A stretch of DNA of 6,230 nt from Pseudomonadota bacterium (GCA_021779655.1 JAJYAF010000136.1:1-6230), one strand, 5' to 3'. Positions 1 through 5,747 are shown, numbered from the stretch's first letter. Notes: generated by a model from the letters alone, not told the origin. A program made the numbers and translations.

Positions 1-83
1 GGCGGGGCGGCCGCGCGCGAAATCAAAGCCTTATTCCAGCCCGCCGACTGTCTGGAAAAGTCAATCAATTGGCGGGCTGGTAT
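1..83. repeat. Left copy of composite repeat, downstream of mipZ (cut by window edge)
   Basis: This segment matches 1132-1215 in direct orientation over its whole length; the only difference is one extra C in the other copy (three C at 40-42 versus four at 1171-1174). Positions 1-32 are the end of a 46 bp tandem unit and 33-83 are the palindromic tail. The match continues to the first base of the mipZ stop codon (83-85) and then ends. The left part of the element lies outside the window, so the number of tandem units here is unknown. Confidence 0.9.
36..80. repeat. Hairpin in repeat tail, just after the mipZ stop
   Basis: The arms CCAGCCCGCC (36-45) and GGCGGGCTGG (71-80) are perfect reverse complements of 10 bp, with a 25-base loop that contains a minor GACT/AGTC pairing (46-49 with 59-62). 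The stem begins three bases past the mipZ stop on the minus strand. No U-run follows, so it is not a classical intrinsic terminator. It resembles a REP-type 3'-end hairpin that could protect or attenuate the mRNA; that role is inference. Confidence 0.7.
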
Positions 84-925
84 TACGCCACCAGTTCGAG
101 CCGCGGCGCCGGCTTCTTGATGGCCGAGAGCAGCGCCCGCACCTCCGTCCGCGCCGCCACATGCGACATGCCGAGCGCGATGCCGATATTCGCTTCGCGC
201 ACATCCATCAAGGTCAGGCCCTGGAGGTAGAGTTCGCGAAAGATCACGCGCTCTCCGAAGCCTTTCAGCGTGCGGAAGCCGATCCGCTTGGCGAGCGATT
301 CGAGCGTTGAGCCAACGTCGCGCTTGTTGCGCGCCTCCGCCGCCGCCAGCCGGTTGCGCATCACGATCCAGTCGATCCGGCCGCGATCCAGGGCAAAGCG
401 GTTCTTTCGCGCCTCCCACACCATTTCGGAATAGATACTGGGCTTGACGATGTCGTGGTTCTCCGGATCCACCTTCGCCAGCATGGAGAAGTCCACGAAA
501 CTGTCATTGATCGGCGTGATCAGGGTATCCGCGTGCGCATGGCCGTGGCGGGAAAGATAGGTATCCGCGCCGGGGCAATCGATCACCACGATATCGGCGT
601 CTTTTGCCACCTCGGCGAAGGCGGCGGCAAAGCGCGCCCGTTCCTCGGCCTCGGCCTCCGGCCGGTTGTCCAGCTCGCTGCGATGCACGGAGGCGAAAGC
701 CGGCACCGGCAGAGCGATGTTTTTCGTCTCGATAAACTGCTGCCGCGCCGTCAGCGTGCCGCAAAGCGTGCCTTGCCGCGCATCCAGGTCGAGCGCGCCG
801 ACCCGATAGCCATCCCGCATGAGGCCGACGATGATATGGATCGCGGTGGTGGATTTTCCGGAACCGCCCTTTTCATTGCCAAGCACGACGACATGGGGGC
901 GGATATCAGCGGTGAGGGTGGCCAC
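83..925 (-). CDS. mipZ: Division-plane positioning ATPase MipZ (ParA/MinD superfamily)
   Basis: MipZ is a P-loop ATPase that binds the ParB-parS complex at the cell poles, forms a gradient and inhibits FtsZ polymerisation so that division occurs at midcell. The 280-residue product has a deviant Walker A motif, KGGSGKST (K19-T26), the MipZ-type DLDARQ segment (46-51), a Walker B-like strand DIVVIDCPGAD (111-121) and the NDSFVDF block (140-146) followed by a KPSIYSEMVWEARK segment typical of MipZ. The length fits the family, at roughly 270-280 residues. I chose the GTG start at 923-925 because GGAG (complement of 935-938) lies 9 bases upstream and the first conserved strand begins at residue 11. 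The open frame extends to 1060, but that extension runs through a promoter, a hairpin and repeat sequence with no family similarity. All key nucleotide-binding residues are intact. The gene is flanked by direct repeats. No parA, parB or ftsZ gene is present here. Confidence 0.93.
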   Translation of the reverse strand: MATLTADIRPHVVVLGNEKGGSGKSTTAIHIIVGLMRDGYRVGALDLDARQGTLCGTLTARQQFIETKNIALPVPAFASVHRSELDNRPEAEAEERARFAAAFAEVAKDADIVVIDCPGADTYLSRHGHAHADTLITPINDSFVDFSMLAKVDPENHDIVKPSIYSEMVWEARKNRFALDRGRIDWIVMRNRLAAAEARNKRDVGSTLESLAKRIGFRTLKGFGERVIFRELYLQGLTLMDVREANIGIALGMSHVAARTEVRALLSAIKKPAPRLELVA

Positions 926-955
926 GGGCAGAAACTCCGACTCGGGAATGGGCGC

Positions 956-985
956 AGCATAGCGCCTTTCCGGGCGCCATGCGAA
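956..985 (-). promoter_or_regulatory. Probable sigma70-type promoter of mipZ
   Basis: On the minus strand TTCGCA (980-985; 4 of 6 match to TTGACA) is followed after 18 bp by TATGCT (956-961; 4 of 6 match to TATAAT). Transcription would begin near 949, giving a leader of about 24 bases before the GTG start, with GGAG in between. The promoter lies between the gene and the upstream repeats, so mipZ probably has its own transcript. This is prediction from sequence only. Confidence 0.4.
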
Positions 986-999
986 CGCCGCCGGCCTTA

Positions 1000-1028
1000 A
1001 TACCAATCCGCGAAAACGCGGATGGTAT
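1000..1028. repeat. Near-perfect hairpin upstream of mipZ
   Basis: ATACCAATCCGCG (1000-1012) and CGCGGATGGTAT (1017-1028) pair as a 12 bp stem with one bulged A and an AAAA loop. The ATACC ends resemble the GGTAT end of the repeat-tail hairpin at 1167-1215, which suggests related palindromic elements. It lies upstream of the predicted mipZ promoter and overlaps the first tandem unit by two bases. Function is unknown. Confidence 0.7.
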
Positions 1029-1163
1029 GCGCGCGGGGTTGGCGGGCGGCCGCGCGCCAAATCAAAGCCTTATGCGCGCGGGGTTGGCGGGGCGGCCGCG
1101 CGCGAAATCAAAGCTTTGTGCGCACGGGGTTGGCGGGGCGGCCGCGCGCGAAATCAAAGCCTT
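1027..1163. repeat. Three tandem 45-46 bp repeat units
   Basis: The units are 1027-1071 (45 bp), 1072-1117 (46 bp) and 1118-1163 (46 bp). Each has the pattern TGCGC..GGGGTTGGCGGG, then a GGCCGCGCG block, then AAATCAAAGC. Units differ by a few substitutions and one missing G in the first. Each unit has inverted ends, GCGCGCGG and CCGCGCGC (1074-1081 with 1096-1103 in unit 2), around a 13-14 base loop; unit 3 has one mismatch in this stem. Unit length is not a multiple of three overall and no plausible protein is encoded. The end of a fourth unit occurs at 1-32. Confidence 0.88.
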
Positions 1164-1215
1164 ATTCCAGCCCCGCCGACTGTCTGGAAAAGTCAATCAA
1201 TTGGCGGGCTGGTAT
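1132..1215. repeat. Right copy of composite repeat, downstream of the flavoprotein gene
   Basis: This 84 bp direct repeat of positions 1-83 includes the end of tandem unit 3 (1132-1163) and the 52 bp tail (1164-1215). The tail hairpin is CCAGCCCCGCC (1167-1177) with GGCGGGCTGG (1203-1212); the extra C makes a one-base bulge. Similarity stops at 1215. The two copies flank mipZ and its promoter and lie 1,131 bp apart. Confidence 0.9.
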
Positions 1216-1248
1216 AAGCTCACAGCGCGCGCCCCGGAACCTGTTTTC

Positions 1249-1265
1249 TTTCGGTTTTCCCGAAA
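1249..1265 (-). terminator. Weak hairpin at the flavoprotein gene stop
   Basis: TTTCGG (1249-1254) and CCGAAA (1260-1265) form a 6 bp stem with a 5-base loop, directly adjoining the stop codon at 1266-1268. The following minus-strand bases are A-rich rather than T-rich, so an intrinsic terminator is doubtful. Together with the stronger repeat hairpin at 1167-1212 it may mark the 3' end of the message. Confidence 0.25.
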
Positions 1266-2681
1266 CTATTTCCCGGTGAGCAGCCGCTCCACCAGCTCGC
1301 GCACCGTGGGGATGAAGCCGTTCGAATAGAACGGATCGGATGCGAAGCGATAGGCGTTGTGGCCGGCGAACATGAGGTTGTTGTCAAGCGCCGCCTCGTC
1401 ATCCGGCGCCGCGTGGGCGATGTTCTGCAAGGTCTTCTGGATGCAGAAGCTGCGCGGGTCCGCCTTCTTGCCGTTGTCGTAACCGGGCGGCGTCTGCGCC
1501 CAGTTGGAAAAGCGGCACTGGCTCAGGCAGCCCATGCAGTTCACCTGATCCTCGTGGATTTCATCGGCTTTTTCAGGCGCCACGAAAACCAGCGTGGAAT
1601 CCGGCGTGCGCAAGGCCGCCGTGAAACCCTCATCCTCCCAGTCCTTCGCCCGCGCGTAATCGGGCGCGGTGAGGAATACCGGGCGCTTGCGCGCGCCCAC
1701 GCCATATTCCACCAGATGCTCGCCCACCGGCTCCAGCGTGAACGCCACCTGCCGCTCGTTACGCTCGCGCAGCTCCTCCATGAACTTGTTATTGACGGCG
1801 GAGGAGTAGAAACCGGTGGGGGAGAACTTGTTCAGGAACACGTCCCCCGGCTTCAGCGTCAGCAGGCGCTTCTTCCAGCTCGGGCTGATCGGGCTTTCCT
1901 TGGTCAGCAGCGGGCGCGTGCCGAACTGAAAGGCAATGGGCCCAAGCTCCGGATTGCCGATCCAGTCCTGCCATTCCTCCAGGCACCATACCCCGCCCGC
2001 CATGATGATGGGTGTTTCGGCCAGCCCGAATTCACGCATGATCCGGCGCAGGGCCACAACCCGCGGATACGGGTTTTCGGGCTTTTGCGGGTTCTCGCTG
2101 TTGGAGAGCCCGTTATGGCCGCCGGCCAGCCAGGGGTCCTCGTAGACCACTCCGCCCAGCAGCTCCGCCACCTTGGAATAGGCGCGCTTCCACAAAGCGC
2201 TGAAGGCGCGGCCGGAGGAGACGATGGGGTAATAATGGACGCCAAAGCGCGCGGCGATCTCAGACAGCCGATAGGGCATGCCGGCGCCGCAGGTAATGCC
2301 GTTCACAATGCCCTTGGTGCGCTCCAGTATGCCGGTGATCACGCGCTCCGCCCCGCCCATCTCCCACAGCAGGTTGGCATGGATGCGGCCCCGGCCGTTG
2401 GAAATATCATAGGCCTGGCGCGCCTGGGTCACTCCGCCCTCGATCGCGTAGGCAATCAGCTCCTCGTGCCGGTCGCGCCGGGTTCTGCCGTCATAGACCT
2501 GCGGAATCACCTTGCCTTCCGCATCGAAGCTGTCGGCGTTGACGGCGCTGAATGTGCCGACCCCCCCGCCTGCCGCCCAGTGCCCGCAGGTCGCGCCGTT
2601 GGAGACCGAAACACCCTTGCCACCCTCCACCAGGGGCAGAACGGTTGCCCCGCCCATGCGGATCGGATTGATCAGTTTCAT
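1266..2681 (-). CDS. Nitronate monooxygenase-family FMN oxidoreductase with C-terminal four-Cys module
   Basis: The product belongs to the NAD(P)H-dependent flavin oxidoreductase / 2-nitropropane dioxygenase family (COG2070), TIM-barrel FMN enzymes that oxidise alkyl nitronates or reduce other substrates. Visible features are the N-terminal glycine-rich strand (about 9-43), GAGMPYRL (132-139), AGGHNG (187-191) with the His that is catalytic in characterised members (H189), and the phosphate-binding AGGVW (228-232). At 471 residues it is much longer than typical 320-360 residue members. The extra C-terminal part holds C382-x2-C385-x3-C389 and C413, a spacing suited to a metal or Fe-S site. The ATG at 2679-2681 was chosen because family-like sequence starts within a few residues (MKLINPIRMGG). 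A GTG at 2757-2759 would add 26 residues without recognisable similarity. The ribosome binding site is weak. The gene lies 106 bp after yejF on the same strand. The real substrate cannot be told from sequence, and cytoplasmic location is inferred from the absence of a signal peptide. Confidence 0.82.
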   Translation of the reverse strand: MKLINPIRMGGATVLPLVEGGKGVSVSNGATCGHWAAGGGVGTFSAVNADSFDAEGKVIPQVYDGRTRRDRHEELIAYAIEGGVTQARQAYDISNGRGRIHANLLWEMGGAERVITGILERTKGIVNGITCGAGMPYRLSEIAARFGVHYYPIVSSGRAFSALWKRAYSKVAELLGGVVYEDPWLAGGHNGLSNSENPQKPENPYPRVVALRRIMREFGLAETPIIMAGGVWCLEEWQDWIGNPELGPIAFQFGTRPLLTKESPISPSWKKRLLTLKPGDVFLNKFSPTGFYSSAVNNKFMEELRERNERQVAFTLEPVGEHLVEYGVGARKRPVFLTAPDYARAKDWEDEGFTAALRTPDSTLVFVAPEKADEIHEDQVNCMGCLSQCRFSNWAQTPPGYDNGKKADPRSFCIQKTLQNIAHAAPDDEAALDNNLMFAGHNAYRFASDPFYSNGFIPTVRELVERLLTGK

Positions 2682-2743
2682 CGCTCGAAAAAATCCCAGA
2701 AATTTCCAGTCCACGGCAAAGGCGGGCCGCGGACGGCATGCGT

Positions 2744-2770
2744 CGTAAATCGTCAGCACCGGGGTTTACG
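2744..2770. repeat. Small inverted repeat between yejF and the flavoprotein gene
   Basis: CGTAAA (2744-2749) and TTTACG (2765-2770) are perfect 6 bp reverse complements around a 15-base centre, within the 106 bp gap. They could be an operator or a weak hairpin. No convincing promoter or terminator accompanies them, and a 6 bp pair could arise by chance. Confidence 0.25.
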
Positions 2771-2787
2771 GCAAACGGCGCGGTTTT

Positions 2788-4416
2788 TCAAACGCTATCG
2801 GAGTGTCCGGCGAGATCCGCCATGCCGGCCGGCCCGCCCGCCTCGCTAAACCCGGCGGCGGCAAGCAGCGCCCGGGTATAGGGCGCGCTCGCTGCGCTAA
2901 AGATGCGCGCGGCCTCGCCGCTCTCCACCACCCGGCCGGCGCGCAGCACGATGATCTGGTGCGCGAGCGCGCGGACGACACGCAGGTCATGGCTGATGAA
3001 CAGATAGGCCAGCCTGAGCCGGGCTTGCAGTTCGCGCAGCAGTTGCAGAATTTCCGCCTGCACGGTCACGTCCAGCGCACTGGTCGGCTCGTCCAGGATC
3101 AGAACGCTCGGCCGCAGGACCAGCGCCCGGGCAATGGCGATCCGCTGCCGCTGGCCGCCGGAAAATTCGTGCGGATAGCGCTCAAGCGCATCGGCGGAAA
3201 GCCCGACCCGCGCCAGGGCTTCCGCCACCCGCGCCCGCCGTTCGTCCACCCGCAATTCCGGCGCATGCAGCGCCAGCCCCTCACCCACGATGTCGCCCAC
3301 CGTGAGCCGCGGCGAGAGGCTGCCGTAAGGGTCCTGAAAGACGATTTGCAGTTTCGCCCGGGTATGCCGCAACGCGCGCCTGCCAAGCCGCGCCAGATCC
3401 TGCCCCTCCAGCCACACCCGCCCCTGAAAGCGGATGAGCCGCGGCAGCAGCAGGGCGATGGTGGATTTGCCGGAGCCGGATTCGCCGACGAGGCCCAGCG
3501 TCTCGCCCTCGCGCAGCGTGAAGGAGACATCGTCCACCGCCGCGATCTCCCCCACCTTGCGGCGCAGCGCGCCGCGCAATACCGGAAACCGCACGGTAAG
3601 ATGCGCTGCCTCCAGCACCACCGGGCCCGGCGCCGCCGCCGGCGCGGGCGGAAAATCCCGCGCCGCCAGAAGCCGCCGCGTCTGCGGGCTGGCCGGCGCG
3701 GCGAATACCCGCTCCGTGGCGCCAGCCTCCACCACCCTGCCCTTCTCAAGCACGAGCACCCGGCCGGCATGGCGCCGCACCAGGTCGAGATCGTGCGTGA
3801 TCAGCAGCACGCCAAGCCCGCGCGCCTTCTGGGCACGCGCGATCAGATCGAGGATCTGTTTCTCCAGCGTGACATCCAGGGCCGTGGTCGGCTCGTCGGC
3901 GATCAGCAGTTTCGGATCGTTGGCCAGCGCCATGGCGATCATGACGCGCTGCCGCTGGCCGCCGGAGAGCAGATGCGGATAATCGTCCACTCGCTGCGCG
4001 GCGTCTGCAAGCCCGGCCTCGTGCAGCAGCGCGATCACCCGCGCCCGCAGCGTTTTCCGGCTGAATTTCCCGTGCAGCAGCAGGGCTTCCGCCACCTGGG
4101 CGCCCACGCGCTGCAACGGATTGAGGCTCGACATCGGTTCCTGGAAAATCATGCCGGCCACGCCGCCACGCAGCTGCCGTTTCCGCGCCTCGGTCGCGGT
4201 GGCGATATCGCAGCCGTCCAGCACGATGCGCCCGCCGCGCCGGGTAATTCCGGGCGGCAGCAGGTCCAGCACGCTCAAGGCCGAAAGCGTCTTGCCGGAG
4301 CCGGATTCGCCAACCAGGCCCAGCGTCTCCCCCGGCGCCACATCGAAGGAAACGCCATCGACAAGGGTTTGTCCGCCGGCGGCCAAACAGAGATCGCGCA
4401 CTGCGAGCAGGGTCAT
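2788..4416 (-). CDS. yejF: YejF-type peptide ABC transporter, fused double ATP-binding protein
   Basis: The 542-residue protein has two complete nucleotide-binding domains in tandem, as in YejF (529 residues in E. coli), where one chain replaces the DppD/DppF pair. NBD1 has Walker A GESGSGKT (36-43), signature SGGQR (151-155), Walker B LLIADEP (170-176) and H-loop H208. A proline/alanine-rich linker runs from about 255 to 267. NBD2 has Walker A GESGSGKS (311-318), signature FSGGQ (418-422), Walker B LILDEP (439-444) and H-loop H476. Both sites look catalytically competent. It would energise uptake of peptides or peptide-like compounds such as microcin C from the cytoplasmic face of the inner membrane. 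The start is 27 bp after the yejE stop, so the two are almost certainly co-transcribed. The Shine-Dalgarno is poor, which suggests translational coupling. The tail after about residue 525 is likely variable. It could also be read as a generic oligopeptide/nickel transporter double ATPase, but the YejE neighbour favours YejF. Confidence 0.92.
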   Translation of the reverse strand: MTLLAVRDLCLAAGGQTLVDGVSFDVAPGETLGLVGESGSGKTLSALSVLDLLPPGITRRGGRIVLDGCDIATATEARKRQLRGGVAGMIFQEPMSSLNPLQRVGAQVAEALLLHGKFSRKTLRARVIALLHEAGLADAAQRVDDYPHLLSGGQRQRVMIAMALANDPKLLIADEPTTALDVTLEKQILDLIARAQKARGLGVLLITHDLDLVRRHAGRVLVLEKGRVVEAGATERVFAAPASPQTRRLLAARDFPPAPAAAPGPVVLEAAHLTVRFPVLRGALRRKVGEIAAVDDVSFTLREGETLGLVGESGSGKSTIALLLPRLIRFQGRVWLEGQDLARLGRRALRHTRAKLQIVFQDPYGSLSPRLTVGDIVGEGLALHAPELRVDERRARVAEALARVGLSADALERYPHEFSGGQRQRIAIARALVLRPSVLILDEPTSALDVTVQAEILQLLRELQARLRLAYLFISHDLRVVRALAHQIIVLRAGRVVESGEAARIFSAASAPYTRALLAAAGFSEAGGPAGMADLAGHSDSV

Positions 4417-4443
4417 GAGCGGCCACGATTCATGGTTTCCACT

Positions 4444-5487
4444 TTACGATTTTCTCGGATCGACGGCATCGCGCACGGCTTCGCCGATGAAGATCAGCAT
4501 GATCAGAACGCCGCCGAGCGCGGCGAAGGCGGTAAGCCCGAGCCAGGGCGCCTGCAGATTGTCCTTCGCTTCCGAGACCAGTTCACCAAGCGAGGGCGAG
4601 CCGGGCGGCATGCCGAACCCCAGGAAATCCAGGCTGGCCAGCAGCGTGATGGAATCGGAGAGGATGAAGGGCAGGAACGTCAGGGTCGCGATCATCGCGT
4701 TCGGCAGCATGTGGCGCAGCATGATCCGCCAGTCCGGCAGCCCGAGCGCCTTGGCGGCGCGCACGTAATCCAGGTTGCGGGCCCGCAGGAACTCCGCCCG
4801 CACCACGCCCGTCAGCGTCATCCAGGAGAACAGCAGCAGGAAGAACAGCAATATCCAGAAACTCGGCGCGATGATGCCGGCCAGGATGATCAGCAGGAAG
4901 AGCTGCGGCATGCCCGACCAGATTTCAATGAAGCGCTGGAACAGCAGATCGGTATAGCCGCCGTAGAATCCCTGCACCGCGCCGGCGATAATGCCGATCG
5001 CGGAGGCGACGATGGTAAGGGAGAAGCCGAACAGGATGGAGAGCCTGAGGCCGTAGAGCACGCGCGCCAGCACATCGCGCGAAACCTCGTCGGTGCCGAG
5101 CCAGTGATGCGCATCCGGCGGCGCCGGCGCCAGGCTCGCGTTCCAGACGATGCTGTCGTAACGGTAGGGGATCGGCGGCCAGAGCATCCAGCCATGGGCG
5201 CGAATCGCGGCCTGCACGGCGGGGTTGGTGTAATCGGCCTCCGTTGGCAGAAAATCCGGGCCGAAGCGCTGCTCGGCGATCCGCTCGACCGGCGGGAAAT
5301 AAAGCCGCCCGCGGTAGACCATCAGGAACGGCTTATCATTGGCGATGAAATTGGCGCCCATGCTGAGCAAGAAAACCACGCCGAACAGCAGGAGCGAAAT
5401 CCGCCCGCGCCGACTGGCGCCGAAAATGGCCGCGCGTCTGCGCCACAGCGGCGACAGGCGCGGGTGGGAGCGCGGCGATATCGGCAT
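4444..5487 (-). CDS. yejE: YejE-type peptide ABC transporter permease
   Basis: This is an inner-membrane permease of the DppC/OppC class. The 347-residue length is close to E. coli YejE (341), and YejE-specific blocks are present: ANFIANDKP (45-53), a periplasmic WMLWPPIPY stretch (100-108), HWLGTDE (128-134), FIEIWSGMP (186-194) and the C-terminal FIGEAVRDAVDP (333-344). Hydrophobic segments lie near 30-49, 149-172, 195-226 (probably two), 264-290 and 313-336. The cytoplasmic EAA loop that docks onto the ATPase is at 241-262 (RAAKALGL ... LRHMLPNAM). The ATG at 5485-5487 has AGGAGG (complement of 5491-5496) three bases upstream, a strong though close ribosome binding site. It is the first gene of its transcription unit. 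Normally yejA (binding protein) and yejB (first permease) precede it, but the divergent thiC leader lies there instead. A functional importer would therefore need YejB and a binding protein from elsewhere. Confidence 0.93.
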   Translation of the reverse strand: MPISPRSHPRLSPLWRRRAAIFGASRRGRISLLLFGVVFLLSMGANFIANDKPFLMVYRGRLYFPPVERIAEQRFGPDFLPTEADYTNPAVQAAIRAHGWMLWPPIPYRYDSIVWNASLAPAPPDAHHWLGTDEVSRDVLARVLYGLRLSILFGFSLTIVASAIGIIAGAVQGFYGGYTDLLFQRFIEIWSGMPQLFLLIILAGIIAPSFWILLFFLLLFSWMTLTGVVRAEFLRARNLDYVRAAKALGLPDWRIMLRHMLPNAMIATLTFLPFILSDSITLLASLDFLGFGMPPGSPSLGELVSEAKDNLQAPWLGLTAFAALGGVLIMLIFIGEAVRDAVDPRKS

Positions 5488-5517
5488 GCGCCTCCTGTAA
5501 GCAAGCGCGGCGTTTTC

Positions 5518-5527
5518 GCAAGCTTGC
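5518..5527. promoter_or_regulatory. 10 bp perfect palindrome between yejE and the thiC leader
   Basis: GCAAGCTTGC is a perfect palindrome 31 bp upstream of the yejE start. Its half GCAAGC is repeated at 5501-5506. It sits where an operator for yejE could lie, but I see no convincing yejE promoter, and a regulator cannot be named. Confidence 0.2.
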
Positions 5528-5538
5528 CACCCGTTAAT

Positions 5539-5568
5539 TTGACAGGCGCGCCCAGGAAGAGTGACACT
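5539..5568 (+). promoter_or_regulatory. Possible thiC promoter
   Basis: TTGACA (5539-5544) is a perfect -35 consensus. Candidate -10 boxes are weak: GACACT (5563-5568) at 18 bp, 3 of 6 matches. Transcription would then begin near 5575, inside the proposed outer part of P1 (5570-5573), so either the start is a little earlier or P1 is shorter than drawn. Confidence 0.3.
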
Positions 5569-5569
5569 A

Positions 5570-5686
5570 CCCGCACCGAGGGGTGTTCCGGAAGGAACTG
5601 AGAGGCCGCTGCGGAGCCGGGAAACCGGCTCCGGCCGTGGCCGACCCTTTGAACCTGATCCGGGTCATGCCGGCGGAGGGACGGGG
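5570..5686 (+). ncRNA. TPP riboswitch (THI element) in the thiC leader
   Basis: This aptamer binds thiamine pyrophosphate and shuts off thiamine biosynthesis genes when the cofactor is plentiful. The conserved parts are present in order: GGGGTG (5580-5585), CTGAGA (5598-5603), ACCCTTTGAACCTGATC (5644-5660) and GGGTCATGCCGG (5662-5673) followed by GGAGGGA (5675-5681). Helices can be drawn. P2 pairs GGGT (5581-5584) with ACCC (5644-5647). P3 pairs GTTCC (5585-5589) with GGAAC (5594-5598) over a GGAA tetraloop. An optional P3a pairs GAGCCGG (5614-5620) with CCGGCTC (5625-5631) over GAAA. P5 pairs CCGG (5660-5663) with CCGG (5670-5673). P1 likely pairs 5570-5577 with 5679-5685, interrupted by a small internal loop. 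The exact 5' and 3' limits are approximate. Position just upstream of thiC confirms the assignment. Confidence 0.95.
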
Positions 5687-5735
5687 TTGAATGTCAGACA
5701 TCCGCCCCGCTCCTCCTTACAAGATACACAAGGAG
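5675..5735 (+). promoter_or_regulatory. Expression platform of the TPP riboswitch (translational type)
   Basis: Two mutually exclusive pairings are visible. CTCCTT (5713-5718) is a perfect complement of the thiC Shine-Dalgarno AAGGAG (5730-5735), with an 11-base loop, and would hide it. Alternatively CCCCGCTCCTCC (5705-5716) can pair with GGAGGGACGGGG (5675-5686), which includes the 3' strand of P1, over 12 positions with one G-U and one mismatch. That alternative would free the Shine-Dalgarno when TPP is absent. No U-run follows any hairpin, so control is probably at translation rather than termination. The folding model is inferred from complementarity. Confidence 0.55.
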
Positions 5736-5747
5736 CGTTCGCGATGA
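5691..5747 (+). CDS. Possible 18-codon leader ORF overlapping thiC
   Basis: ATG at 5691-5693 opens a frame of 18 codons (MSDIRPAPPYKIHKERSR) ending in TGA at 5745-5747, which overlaps the thiC start as ATGA (5744-5747). The riboswitch 3' strand GGAGGG (5675-5680) lies 10 bases upstream and could act as its ribosome binding site; that stretch is also conserved aptamer sequence, so it is not independent evidence. Translation would cross and melt the hairpin that hides the thiC Shine-Dalgarno. No family is recognised, and the frame may be fortuitous. Confidence 0.25.
   Translation: MSDIRPAPPYKIHKERSR

Noticed and set aside
36..80. An intrinsic terminator for mipZ
   Set aside because: The stem is strong, but the loop is 25 bases and no T-run follows on the minus strand. 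It is better described as a repeat-borne hairpin.
926..1060. N-terminal extension of mipZ up to 1060
   Set aside because: The extension is encoded by promoter, hairpin and repeat sequence and matches no MipZ. The GTG at 925 has a well-placed GGAG and gives the family's usual length.
1027..1163. A CRISPR-like array
   Set aside because: The units are adjacent without unique spacers, and no cas genes are present.
979..1329. Open frames across the tandem repeats (979-1329 and 1022-1279) that encode repeated RAGLAG-like peptides
   Set aside because: The repeated peptide is only the translation of the 45-46 bp DNA units; one unit differs by a single-base indel that shifts the frame, and there is no ribosome binding site or family.
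2682..2759. Alternative GTG start at 2757-2759 for the flavoprotein
   Set aside because: It would add 26 residues with no visible similarity to the family. The ATG at 2679-2681 begins directly before the conserved N-terminal region, though its weak ribosome binding site leaves some doubt.
1359..2849. A 496-codon open frame on the plus strand opposite the flavoprotein gene
   Set aside because: It is the same kind of antisense shadow: no domain, biased composition, and the opposite strand encodes a protein with clear FMN-enzyme motifs.
2803..5601. A 932-codon open frame on the plus strand opposite yejE and yejF
   Set aside because: Its product is low-complexity, rich in R, G, P, Q and H, with no recognisable domain, and it lies exactly antisense to two genes with intact motifs. 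Long antisense frames are expected from GC-rich codon use. It also runs into the TPP riboswitch.
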